A stretch of 64,000 bases of DNA from Branchiostoma lanceolatum (GCF_035083965.1 NC_089725.1:25119925-25183924); one strand, 5' to 3'. Shown: positions 53,384 through 64,000, counted from the stretch's first letter. Numbers and translations: made by a program. Notes: generated by a model not told the origin, from the sequence alone.

Positions 53384-56300
53384 TCAGTATTGTGAGAATA
53401 TAGTAACCGTACTGTTTTGAGAATCTGCTACTACTAGCTGCCAATCCGTTGCTACTGCGATGCTGTCAGCTCTGAACATGCCGGAAACGACGCGGCGAAC
53501 GTACCGTCCGTCTTCTGTAAACAGCTCCACCGTCCCGCCTGACCCGGTAGACACGAGAACGTTTCCTGAACTGTCCATACGGACATCTGCGACCTCTTTG
53601 GGCTGACCGTAATCGATTTCTGTCTGACCCTCACCAATTTTGTCACCCCCAAAACTGAAAAGGTAGTGGCCAGTGTTGTTAAAGACATACACACGTGTAC
53701 CCTCCAAGTGGTCGGAAAAGAACAGGTTTCCCTCCCGTCCCACAGCGACCCGTCCGGGAAGATCCGGGCCCTGCGCACGCTGCGTCCTAAACTTGCGAAC
53801 CACCGTGCCATTAAAATGCAAAAGCTTTACTTCTTCATACTTCTCCCAGGACTCTGCCAATATGACAAGATTACGAAGTGTGTCCACCGCCATGCATAAC
53901 ATAGAACTGTTGGAGAATGTTACCTGAAATGTTATTAGATGACGTCCCATTTTCGTATAGCGAACGATAAACCCTGCCAAAAAGGCATCATCCCCGAGCA
54001 CCCACAGATGACTATCTCCGTCGATAGAAATGTCATCGGGTTCAATCATTCCGGAATCTTCCCCCGACACGATGGTCGAGAAATGGCGGAGGTACGCGCC
54101 CGTCATGTTGAAGACTTGAACTCGCCTGTTGTAGGTGTCAGCTATAAATATCTCGTTGCTAGGAGACACCACAATTGCGCTTGGGTAGAAAAACTGGCCA
54201 ACTTCTTCTCCTTCTTTACCGAAGACAATCCTCGATTGTTTGAGCTCGTTATTCACTTTCTCTGAGAAAGATTGAGAGAAAAAAGGAAAACCATTGCTAC
54301 TTCAGCAGATTACTTGAAGGCAAAACATCTAGTCAGAGTTTTTTTTTTTTTTAAACGTACACATTTTATGTTTTCTCTTGCATGTTACGTTAATTTTAGC
54401 AGTACTATCGTTGATGGAAATTGTAACATTATACACGTCATCAAAATCCATCGCCTTGTGTGTATAAACAGGCAGGTGAGAATTTCAATTCACGATCCAT
54501 TCAACAGTGATATCAGAATAGTGAAATGATTGTGTGCACCTAGCCAACGCTATGGGTATTAAAGAAACATCACCTTCAGTGCTGGTCTGCGGAGATGACG
54601 TATTGTCCATGTGTTGGGTTACGTCATCTGTGGTTTTACCTATGAAGGTGGGGTCTGTCCATTCCTGAGTTGGGCAAAGAACGAAAGGGTCGTTCAGAAA
54701 CACCCAGGAAGGGAACATGATAGAATTCACACCTAGAAAATGCGTGTTTGTTTCAAAAAATGCTTATGTCGAATATTACTTAATCGCTATAAAGAGTAGC
54801 AATATTGCCGATGCCTCCGATTTGTTTTCTGATGTAGCCGGAGGTCAAGAAGACAATTTACCGTTTCCATCTGAGTGCCTTGCTTCAGTGACATGAAAGT
54901 CGCAATGATAAGAGCTGATAGAACCGCCAGTATTGCCACGACCACGCCCATAGTGATGACACATGCCAGACACGTTCGAGATACAGCACACTTGTGACCT
55001 GTAGAATGAACCACATCACCACAGTATACAAAATGATCTTCAGTTATAGGTGCGAACACACACACACACAACCAAAAAAATACCCTCGTCTCCGGTGAAC
55101 CTCCTTCCCGGAGGTTATCATTTTATAAAGCAAGTGTAACAACGCGGAAGAACCTTAAGACGTCGATAAAGGTTAGACATCCAGGCAATGCGATACGCTA
55201 AATAGCAGTTACTGAAATAACTGGATATGATTTTGGGAAACGTTCAAAGGTGCGACCGTTTTGCAAAATCGTAGCCAGTTGCTTGAGTAACTGCTATTTG
55301 GAAGAACCTTAATTTATGTACCCTACCTCCTCCTGCCCTTGGTTGTACAGCATTTGGGGCGTACATGGGGTTGTGACGTAATGCGTTCCCACTGTACATG
55401 GGGTTGGAAAGTAGTCCGTCCACTTTGTCATCACCAGCCTCTGCAGAACACATTCAAACAGAGGAGAGGTACAAGATGCATGTCGATTGTCTGCACATTG
55501 CCCCTTTCCTTTGTCGCTTCGATTCCTTAACAATCTGTATCTTTAAAATTGAGTATGATTAAGGCTTTTCACAACCATAAATGTCTTCTATCAGAAAGCA
55601 TTCCTCTGTGGCATATTTCAGAGAGCAGGTGTAATGGACTAAAGCACAAAATGATTGACAGATTTTTTTCTGCTCGCAAATATCCAGACAGTAATAATCC
55701 CAAACCTGTGAGGATGAAATAATCTGCCTTGATAGTGTCCCGGTTAATCATCGAAACAATTCCCGATTCCTGATTTTTTTTCCCACACTAACATTAGATT
55801 ACAAATGGATAGTAATCATTATCTTGTCACTGTGACAAAGTTAATTAACTTACCGGAGCTGGTGCCAGCTGCAGGTCGTCCACGGACGCTCTGTGTTTTG
55901 TTCTCATAATGTTCATCCCGTTCGTCATAAGCAAAGGCGTACGGTTGGACGACTTGTTCGCCGTTTGCTTCGCCATCTCGACAATAAGCAATTGCATACG
56001 GTCGGATATACTCATCGTCTGACACGGTTGTGTTTTCTTCTTCGGTTTGATCAGAGATTTCAGCGTCTCTAGATTGTTTGATTGCGGTCTCTGGTCGAGT
56101 CCCATCCTGGTCAACGTCTTCTGCTTTGCTTTTTGCATCATCATGGCCCTGGACATCTGCTCTGTTGATACTGGCATCATCGACATCTCCACCGCATTGG
56201 TAAGCAGTGGTTGATGCTTCTTTGCGACAGGTATCCTCCAGCTGGTATTGTACTACGTTATCGGCGTTACAAGCTTTAGTATTGTAAATGTCTTCTGGTG

Positions 56301-56802
56301 GTGATTCTTCTGCTTCTACAAATGGGTTTTCAACGTAAAGTTCCTGATTCTTTTCAGCTAAGTCTGCTGCTTGGCCGACGTGTGTATATGAAGTGCACAC
56401 TGCTGGTAGCGAAGGCTTGTCAACGATAAGTGTTTGATTATGTTCAGTTTTTTCTATGTTTATATGGGAAGTGCAGATTGTCGATAGCGAGGAACGTTCT
56501 GCGCGGTTGTAAGGGTTCATGCCAGGTTCTTCATCCCCTTCAGAGTATTCGACCGAAGCGGCTGTAAGCACGTCCCGCGACGGGTCTTCCGCGTGGCCGG
56601 GTGCTATATCATCCTGCTCTTTTAGATTATTCGGGATCCAATAGAGCTGGAGTTGGGTGTCATGTTGATCCACAGGCACTGTTGTAGGGTCAGAAGCCAC
56701 ACGGATGTGAGGCAGATCTGCTTGTGTAGATCCCATGTTGTCGGGTATTTCTAAACCGGTACCGCTGGCAGAATCGTCAACTGTCTTGTTCATTGCGTCC
56801 AT
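53384..56802 (-). CDS. Type II membrane NHL-repeat protein 3, intact, short tail
   Basis: Minus-strand exons 55854-56802, 55327-55440, 54862-54998, 54574-54664 and 53384-54261 join to 722 codons plus stop. The plan is that of copy 2, but the cytosolic tail is about 60 residues shorter: one module with two PYAxAY motifs is missing (only IRPYAIAYCRDG and VQPYAFAYDERD remain). The second exon is also shorter, with two NPMY motifs. The membrane segment is about 367-389. Residues 431-722 form the full six-bladed NHL propeller, with AADTYNRR-type blade motifs (EIFIADTYNRRVQVF), NLFFSDHLEGTRVYVF and a C-terminal VTIFSQY. Copies 2 and 3 are the functional candidates of the array. Confidence 0.9.
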
Positions 56803-57330
56803 CAGTTGCCTGAGTCAGACCATGCATCTACACATCAGTACATCTAGATCTACAATTTCGTCTTTCTATACGATCCTTTATCCGTCTAGTCTTATCTTGT
56901 GAAAGTAGCTACTGAAACATTGACGACTGCACGAAAATCAGTCTGACTGTTTTGACTGCTGTACGACGTTGAGAAATGCTGCTATGACTTACTCTTGACC
57001 ACTCCGTATTGGTTGAGTGATCAAGATGAGTGAGCAGACAATTATTGTGTGGCATTTACAATCGGTTTGTCGTGGTAACGACCACGAAATTCTTATCAGT
57101 CTGGAAAGGAGATACATGAAATGCTACTGACGTTTTTGGTTATCTTTGACCCACATAATTTTACATTGATCAAAATGGGTCAGCAGACAATCATTGTGTG
57201 GAATTTACAATCTGTCTGTCGTACTGACAAAATTTCTATTGGTCTGGAAAGAAAATATCTGAAATGCTGCTATGGCAAATCTGTACCATTCAGCTGATTT
57301 TTCAGCAAGTAGTAGTAGTAAAAGTATATA
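56803..57330. other. 5' flank of NHL gene 3
   Basis: This carries the same upstream repeat blocks as the other copies (about 57015-57125 and 57165-57270), including 'cagcagacaatcattgtgtg'. No gene. Confidence 0.6.
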
Positions 57331-57566
57331 GTGGGGTCGTGTGACGTAGCGACAGGGTTTTCGGGCCAGAGCCCAGCGGTCCCGGGTTCGAATCCCCTGA
57401 CGCCACCGATCTTGTGCCCTTGGGAAAATGGCACTTTACACGACTTTCTTCACTCCAGCTAAGTGTAAAAATAGGGTAAATTATGTGTGTGGGTCACGAC
57501 ATCAGCAATAGCTGCCACGTGTATTGCACTGTGGCAATTCTAATGAAATCAGAATCAAATCAAATA
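57331..57566 (+). mobile_element. tRNA-derived SINE
   Basis: The head (57331-57407) resembles a tRNA gene: an A-box-like 'tgacgtagcgaca', a perfect B box GGTTCGAATCC (57385-57395), and an end CTGACGCCACC that can pair with the start. It continues without a break into a non-tRNA body ('cttgtgcccttgggaaaatggcactttacacg...') and an A-rich tail (AATCAAATCAAAT). That layout is a SINE rather than a working tRNA gene. Confidence 0.75.
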
Positions 57567-57939
57567 TGCAGTTCCGTTTTTATGGTTTTCTTTGTCACTG
57601 CCCATGTGAACTGTTCGTTTGTCAAGAAGCGTAAGATAAAACTCCGTGAGCTAAAACAAGCATAACAAGAGTCTTAGGACCCAAAATCTCCATGAAACTT
57701 TTTTTTGTATTAAACCAGTTCCCCCCATTCTATATCGCTCAATGGTATGACCCCCGGCCACCCGCAGCTGTCGGGGGCTCAGGTTCCACAGTGACCTACT
57801 TTCGCTATCAACACTAACAGCTGTTAGAAGTGCCACAATGGCCAACACTGCAAATATAAATTTTCCCATTACTTAGGCAAATTAAGTCCAATTTGCATAA
57901 TTTGCACTTCATTGTATACATCCCTCTCTAAGCTACCTG
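57567..57939. other. Stretch without a supported gene
   Basis: A minus-strand frame at 57651-57869 starts with MGKFIFAVLAIVALLTAVSV, which looks like a signal peptide, and runs for 72 codons. Without further exons or homology I leave it unassigned. Confidence 0.4.
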
Positions 57940-58800
57940 CCAAGTAAATAACATGAAAATCTGTCGCTCCTTTCTTCAGTTATTCTCCTTTGAAGATTTT
58001 GACAAATACGCCATTACAGTTCCAGTGACACATACCAGAGGGCCCAAAATCGACCTTGACCTTTCTCCTCCCCACACCTACCCACATAATAAATATCATT
58101 ACAATTCATCTACACGTTCTATAGTTATGCTGATTTTACGCATCCGGTGACACATACATACACACACGGTGACACATTCATACACACACGCGCACACACA
58201 CGCAAACACACTAACTTTGCGTGATTTGCACTTCAGTGTGTACATCTCTGTCCAACCTACCTGCGTACCAAATAACATGAAAATCTGTTGTTCCTTTCTT
58301 CAGTTATTCCCCTTTAGAACATTTTTACAAATAGGCCATTGCAGTTCCAGGGACACAAACCAGGGGGCCCAAAATCGACCTTGACCATTCTCCTCCCAGC
58401 GCATACCCACATACCAAATATCATTACAATCCATCTACACGTTCTACAGTTATGCTGACTTTAAGCATCCGACGACACACATGCAAACGATTTACCTCCT
58501 AACTTATGCAAATTCGGTCTCATTTGCATAGTTTGCACTTAAGTGTGTACAACTTGGTCTAACCTACCTGTGTACCAAAGAACATGACGATCTGTCGATC
58601 CACTCTTCAGTTCTTCTACATTGAAGATTTTAACAAATACGCCATTGCAGTTCCAGTCACACATGCCAGGAAGCCCAAAATCGACCTTGACCTTCCTCCA
58701 CCTGACACCCACCCACATACCAAAAATCATTTCAATCCATGTACAGGTTCTACAGTTATGGCGACTTTAAGCGTCCGGTGACACAAACATACACACAGAC
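57940..58800. repeat. Three tandem inverted copies of the dispersed repeat
   Basis: Three units of about 310 bases (about 57940-58150, 58250-58480, 58550-58800) each carry 'aacatgaaaatctgtcg.tcc', 'caaatacgccatt.cagttcca', 'ggcccaaaatcgaccttgacc' and 'cccacata..aaatatcatt'. They are the reverse complement of the family at 2898-4140. Confidence 0.75.
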
Positions 58801-59007
58801 ACCAAACGCAAGCAAAACAGTATCTCATGAAAAAGCCTTTTTTCATGGAGATAATAAAGATTATCAAAAAGTTCGATGATAGGTAATTAATGGCAAACCT
58901 AATTAATTGTGGTGCTTTCAGCTGACTAAATTTCAGTGAATATTGCAGTCCTGTTTCAACACGTTTAAGAATAGGAACGATTCTGATCAATATACCAATA
59001 CAAGTAA

Positions 59008-59205
59008 TGCTTCTGTCCCATTTCCAACGCTGGGCCCGGCCGGGTAGCTTGTGGGAACGAAAAATATGATATAAAATACAACAAAAGACTCAAAACGTGA
59101 AGAAATTACTCCTAACCATATATAGTGTATTTCCTTGATATGCATTTTTTTTTCGTTTGCGGAAACAGCCCGGCCGGGCCCCGGGTTGGAAATGAGACAG
59201 TCGCA
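59008..59205. mobile_element. MITE copy 3 (GGGGCCCGGCCGGGC family)
   Basis: This 198-base element has inverted ends (TGCTTCTGTC...GCA) and TAA on both sides (59005-59007, 59206-59208). The internal 'gatataaaatacaacaaaag' matches copies 1 and 2. Confidence 0.85.
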
Positions 59206-59208
59206 TAA

Positions 59209-59700
59209 GCCATAGTATCATTTCAGATATTTTCTTTCCAGACTGATAGGAATTTTGTGATCGTCAGCACGACAAACCGATTGTAAATTCCACATAATAA
59301 TTGTCTGCTCGCCTATTTTGATCAATGCACCAATACGGAAAAGGGTTACGAGTAGTGCTAGGGTCACATTTCCAAGCCGGGGCCCGGCCGGGCAGTTTGC
59401 CGGAACGAAAAGTACGACATAACAAAAGACATAAGCCTAAAACTGGTTATTCATAAGCATGATCTGTGTATATTTCTTGATATGAATTTTTATTTTACGT
59501 TCCGTCAAACAGCCGGGCCCCGGCATGGATATGTGACCCTAGCATAAGTCATAGCAGTATTTCAGAATTTTTTTCTGTCCAGACTAACAGGAATGTGGTC
59601 AGCACGACAAATCGATTGTAAATTCCACACAATGATTGTCTGCTAACCCACATATATTGAACACTCCATACCAGCATTTCACAAAATATTCTACTGGCCT
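59209..59700. repeat. Inverted NHL upstream repeat blocks, 5' flank of copy 4
   Basis: Two blocks (about 59215-59335 and 59555-59665) are the reverse complement of the blocks upstream of NHL genes 1-3 ('gactgataggaatttt', 'attgtaaattccaca.aat.attgtctgc'). They are separated by MITE copy 4. This shows copy 4 was duplicated together with its upstream DNA. Confidence 0.7.
59356..59544. mobile_element. MITE copy 4 (GGGGCCCGGCCGGGC family)
   Basis: This 189-base element runs from TGCTAGGGTCACATTTCC to ...GTGACCCTAGCA, flanked by TAG on the left and TAA on the right. It lies only about 150 bases from copy 3, inside the 5' flank of NHL copy 4. Confidence 0.85.
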
Positions 59701-59825
59701 TCGTGCGGTCGATCGTCACCTTTTCCATAACTTCTTTTTTACAAAATCTAAATAGACAAAAGATTGTGGGTCGTATTGGGAGACGAAAGTGTAGTGATGT
59801 GTGGATGTATGATCTGACCCTACTG

Positions 59826-62455
59826 ATGGACGCGATGAACAATGACGATTCTGACAGCGGCGCCAGTGATGAGATACCCGACAATATGGAGTCCACACAA
59901 GCAGATCTGCCTCATATCCATGGCCCTTCTGTGGATCAACATGACACCCAACCCCAGCTCCATTGGATCTCGACGACTCCAGAAAAGCAGAAGGATATCT
60001 CTTCCGGCCACGTTCAAAGCGACGCTTCCGTCGGGTACTTTGACCAAGACGCCGGACGTGGCTGTAACCCAGACAACAGAGCAGAACGTTCCTCGCTACC
60101 GGCTGTCTGCACTTCCTGTATAAACATCAGCAAAACTGACCAGAATCAAGCACTTTACGGTGAAAGGTATTCTCCACCGACAGTGTGCACTTCATGTACA
60201 CAAGTCGATCAAGCAGAACAAAATCAAACACTGTACGTGGACAATCGATCTGTAGAAACAGAAGAATCACCACCAGAAGACTTCTACGATACTAAAGCTT
60301 GTAACGCAGATAACGTAGTACAATACCAGCTGACGGATACCTGTCGTAACGAAGCATCAGCCACTGTGTACCAATGCGGTGGAGATGTCGATGATGCCAG
60401 CGTGAACAGGCCAGATGTCCAGGTCCATGTTGGAAAAAGCAAAGCCCAAGACGTTGACCAGGATGGAACTCGACCAGAGACTGCAATCAAACAATACAAA
60501 GCGCTGAAAGCTGTGGTCAGAACAAAGCAGAAAACTCAGCTGTGTCAGACGATGAGCGTATCCGTCCGTATGCAGTTGCTTATCAACGAGATGGCAAAAC
60601 AAACGGCGAACCATACGCCGTTGCCTTTGATGAACAGGATGGACCTCGACCAGAGCCTATTATCAAGCAATCGAAGGACGCTAAAAGCCCTGATCAGAAC
60701 AAAGAGGAAAACACAGCCGTGCCCGACGATGAGTATATCCGTCCATATGCAGCTGCTTATTGCGGAGATGGCGAAACAAACGGCGACCCGCAAGACGTTC
60801 AACCCTACGCCGTTGCTCATGACGAACAGGATGAACATCATGAGAACCAAACACCGACTGAACATTCTATCCGTGGACAACCTGCACCTGGCACCAGCTC
60901 CGGTAAGCTACATGTAACCTCATCACAGTGACAAGATAATGAGTACTGTCCACTTCTACTGCGGTTTGGAATATTAATAGAAAATCATTTTAATTGGGAT
61001 TGTTTCGATAGATAACTGGGACACCATCAAAGCGAATTATTTCATCCTCACAGGTTTGGGATTATTACTGTCTGGATACTTTCTAGCCGAAAAAAATCTT
61101 ATAATTAGTTACAATCATTATATATTAGTTTATATCACCTGCTATGTCACTATTTGTAAAAGGCGTGTAGTAATGTTAATGACTAATCGATAACTACAGT
61201 AATGTTGACTGAGAGAAGATATGTTTATGATTATCCAAAGCCTTTACTATAGTTCATACTCAGGTTCATAGATGCAGTTTAAGCTTGTTCAGGCATTGAC
61301 GCGACAGGATCTAGGAGGAAAATGGCAATATCAAGACAATCGACATCTTGTACCTTTGTTTGAATGCGTTCTGCAGAGACTGCTGACGACAAAGCGGACG
61401 GACTACTTTCCAACCCCATGTACCAGGGGAACGCGCTACGCTCAAACCCCATGTACCGTGGGAACGCGTTACGCTCCAACCCCATGTACGCCCAAAATGC
61501 TGTACAACCAAGGGCAGGAGGAGGTAAGGTTCATTCCTATGAATTAAGGTTCTTCCACTTTGATACACTTCCTTTATTAATTCATTACCTCCGGGAAGGA
61601 GGTTCAACTCAGACGGAGGGTATTGCATTTGGTTGTATATGTTTTTTGCACCAAGACCTGAAGATCTTTTTGAAGGATTTGAATAAATCTTGGTACGTAG
61701 GTAGTTATTGAGGTGCGATTTGGGGCCCCTCTGCAGATACTATAGCTTTACAGGGCAACACCCCCTTCCTAAAAGGAATGTGGTGTAGTTCATGGACAGC
61801 AGGTCAGCCGACTGCCTAGAATGGGGACGACGAATGACCCCTTATGGGAAGGAGATAGCTGGGATAAAGGAGGGGTAGAATAAGGGACGAAGGAAATGGA
61901 AGGATAACTTACATCTGTGATGGCTAGGGCGACGCATCAAGAAATTTCAAAAACTCTAAATATTTCACAGAGATATAGTAGACATTTGATTTCTTGTTGT
62001 GGTGATGTGATTTGAAATGGTTTTTTTACAGGTCACGGGTGCGTTGAATCTCGAACTTGTCTGGTCAATGCCATCACTAAGGGCGTGGTCGTGGCAATAA
62101 TTACGGTTCTATCAGCTCTCATCATCGCGACCTTCATGTCAGGGAAGCAAGACAGGAACGTGCAAACGGTAAATTGTCTTCCTGATTTCCGGCTACATCA
62201 CAAAACTAATCAGAGGCATCAGCAATATTGTTACTCTTGATGGCGATTTAGTAATATTACACATAGACATTTTTGAAGCAAACAAGCATTTTCAAGTAGT
62301 GAATTGTAACATGTTCTCTTTCTTTGTGTTTCTAAACGACCCTTTCGTTCTTTGCCTTACTCAGACATGGACGGACCCCACCTTCACAGGTAAAACCACA
62401 GATGACGTAACCCAACACGTGGACTACACGACATCTCCGCAGACCAGCACTGAAG
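59826..62455 (+). pseudogene. NHL type II membrane protein copy 4, frameshifted, no propeller
   Basis: Exons 59826-60902, 61377-61523, 62032-62168 and 62365-62455 match the first four exons of the other copies, in opposite orientation. The second exon has three NPMY motifs; the third has the membrane segment (VVVAIITVLSALIIATF). Exon 1 loses one base near 60500 relative to its paralogues. The correct frame (CIRPYAVAY type, here DDERIRPYAVAYQRDG) resumes in another phase, and the exon length (1077) is one short of the phase the donor needs. The shifted frame happens to stay open to the exon end. The donor after exon 4 (GGTGAT) is kept, but no NHL exon follows; the next DNA ends in Penelope-like fragments. 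It is therefore a truncated inverted copy, most likely dead, unless a membrane-anchored tail alone is made. Confidence 0.82.
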
Positions 62456-62825
62456 GTGATGAACAGTGAAATGACCAATTATTTCAGGCACTGTCTTCTT
62501 CATGTATTTCATTTACCAAATGCGATCTGAAATTCTTACCTGCCTAGTCATGCACATAAAACCATTGATGACGTGTATAATGTTACACGTTTCATTAACA
62601 ATAGTACAGAGTGGAAGAGATTCATCAGTTACGTGTAATCACAGTTACAAGAGTGTTCTTCAATCAGTGACACTTTTAAAAGTAACAGAACACGTACCTC
62701 CAATTTTTCGACGTCCGCTGAACGTCTTGATCACGGAGTGACCTAGTCTCGCGAGAACACGAGACTAGGTCGAGACTTGCGCCTCCTACAGGGGTAAGTA
62801 GGACTCGGGCAGCTCCCAACCTTCG
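62456..62825. other. Stretch without a gene; perfect 12-bp inverted repeat
   Basis: No gene is seen. GACCTAGTCTCG (62740-62751) and its inverse (62760-62771) form a small perfect hairpin close to the Penelope-like fragment, and might mark its edge. Confidence 0.5.
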
Positions 62826-63256
62826 TTACAGCCGTTCATCCCAGCACGTTCCAACTGGATCGATGTGGACTGCCTCTTTGATCTTTCTGTGGACCTTACG
62901 TGATCCGTGGTCTATGATTTCGATAATGTTCGGGATAGGGCCATCAGTGACTCTATGGCTCGCTTGGAGTTCATGTTGACTGAGCGCGGATTTACCGTCC
63001 TGACGGTCTATGGACTTTTGATGTTCATCAGTCCGTTCACCTAAGGATCTTTCTGTTTCCCCTTCATACACCTCGCCACACTGTTCATACGATATTTTAT
63101 AGATGACACCACACTTCTCACTGGGTAATAACGGGTCTTCGGGGCTAACAAGGGTATTCGGTAGAGTATATCCAGGTTTGGAAAATAGGCGTACGTTATG
63201 TTTGTCGTACGCACGTTTGAGTCTCTGAGACAGACACCTTTTATGTAGGGCAGTAT
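62826..63256 (-). mobile_element. Penelope-like element fragment, GIY-YIG end
   Basis: On the minus strand, across small frame changes, the DNA encodes the C-terminal part of a Penelope-like element: KRCLSQRLKRAYDKHNVRLF, then a GIY-YIG-type core (CGVIYKISYEQCGEVY, GETERSLGER), then HINX-like KIKEAVHIDPVGT. The reverse transcriptase part is missing from this fragment. It meets a second, oppositely oriented fragment at about 63257. Confidence 0.78.
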
Positions 63257-64000
63257 GATGGGCTCCCCATTGTCCCCAGTACTAGCCAACTTATTTATGG
63301 AAGAGTTTGAACGAAAAGCTCTGGACACTGCCCCCACCGTCCCACGTTTTTTGGTTGACACGTAGATGGCACCGGAAAGTGAACCAGCGTGAACATGAAC
63401 AAGAACTCCTTGAGCATATCAACAACCAACATGACAGCATGAAGTTTACCATTGAGGGGGAAGAGGACAGTCACCTCCCTATGCTGGACGTCATGGTGAT
63501 TAGGAATCCTGACAACTCCATCACTACAGATGAGTTCCGCGAAGAGACCCACATCGACCACTATTTACAGTGGTCCTCTAACCACCCGCCCCACCAAAAA
63601 TTAGGCATAGGAAGAACACTTATGCACAGAGCGAACACCCTCATAGAAGACCACACCCTGAGAGCAACAGAGAAGGAAAAGGTAAGAGACGCACTCCGAC
63701 ACTGCGGCTACCCGGAAAGGGCGCTGAAAGAGGGAGACACCAAAACAAGGAGCGACACCCTGCGAGTTATGCCGTACTGTCCTAACGTTACATGAAAAGT
63801 GTTTCTGAGAGACTCAAACGTGCGTGCGCCAAACACAACGTTAGCCTGTTTTCCAAACCTGGATATACTCTACGCAATGCCGTTGTTAGCCCCGAAGACC
63901 CGTTATTACCCGTAGTGTGGTGTCATCTATAAAATATCGTATGAACAGTATAGTGAGGTGTATGTAACGTTAGGGGAAACAGAGAGATCCTTAGGTGAAC
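63257..64000 (+). mobile_element. Penelope-like element fragment, reverse transcriptase plus GIY-YIG start
   Basis: The plus strand starts inside the reverse transcriptase at GSPLSPVLANLFMEEFE, has a stop in place of the catalytic Asp-Asp region (RFLVDT then TAG, where VDDT is usual), and continues in another frame with HEQELLEHINNQHDSMKFT, PMLDVMVIRNPD, HIDHYLQWSSNHPPHQK and LRHCGYPERAL. It then reaches the linker (SVSERLKRACAKHNVSLF) and the beginning of GIY-YIG (ETERSLGE) at the window edge. The copy is broken and cut off by the window. Confidence 0.82.

Noticed and set aside
57331-57407. tRNA gene
   Set aside because: Stems are imperfect and the sequence runs into a SINE body with an A-rich tail.
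57651-57869. 72-codon minus-strand frame with a signal-peptide-like start
   Set aside because: No second exon, no cysteine pattern or homology; could be chance.

Overview
The window is animal nuclear DNA. Its genes are split into many short exons with GT-AG (one GC-AG) introns, and the proteins are metazoan modules: CUB, LDLa, kringle, trypsin, cholinesterase fold, NHL propeller and XendoU. The density of tandem and inverted paralogues, tRNA-derived SINEs, MITEs and Penelope-like fragments, together with the gene content, suggests an invertebrate chordate such as a lancelet (Branchiostoma). That identification is inference, not a database result. All coding models below were joined by hand from splice signals and reading phase.

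Layout. 1-2676: no supported gene. 2682-6647 (+): a poly(U)-specific endoribonuclease (EndoU) in seven exons. 7873-12952 (+): a secreted CUB-LDLa-trypsin protease. 13603-17357 (-) and 18909-24455 (-): two related secreted proteases, each with signal peptide, two kringles and a trypsin domain. The first carries a 7-bp deletion exactly at the catalytic histidine; the second has an intact triad and a complete 1.18-kb hAT-like element in an intron.

25959-40387: three cholinesterase-like type-B carboxylesterases. A (-) and B (+) lie head-to-head in a large inverted duplication whose central spacer holds a hairpin with 207-bp arms; C (+) follows B. All three keep the Ser-Glu-His triad, the choline-site Trp, three disulfides and a GPI-like hydrophobic tail exon. 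They differ at the third oxyanion-hole position, which is His in A, Ala in B and Ser in C.

41262-62455: four copies of an unusual single-pass type II membrane protein. A long acidic N-terminal (predicted cytosolic) tail holds repeated PYAxAY motifs and a row of NPMY (NPxY-type) motifs; then come one membrane segment, a linker and a six-bladed NHL propeller outside. Copies 2 and 3 are intact. Copy 1 is cut by a 156-bp insertion. Copy 4 is inverted, has a 1-bp frameshift and no NHL exon. Each repeat unit also carries an orphan copy of the last exon of esterase C, showing where the duplication began. The right edge (62826-64000) is made of two inverted Penelope-like element fragments.

The genes do not form one obvious pathway. 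Most encode secreted or cell-surface proteins, and the region is a hotspot of tandem and inverted duplication with mobile-element insertion. The best candidate for an undescribed system is the NHL type II receptor-like family; the most testable enzymology is the His-substituted oxyanion hole of esterase A.
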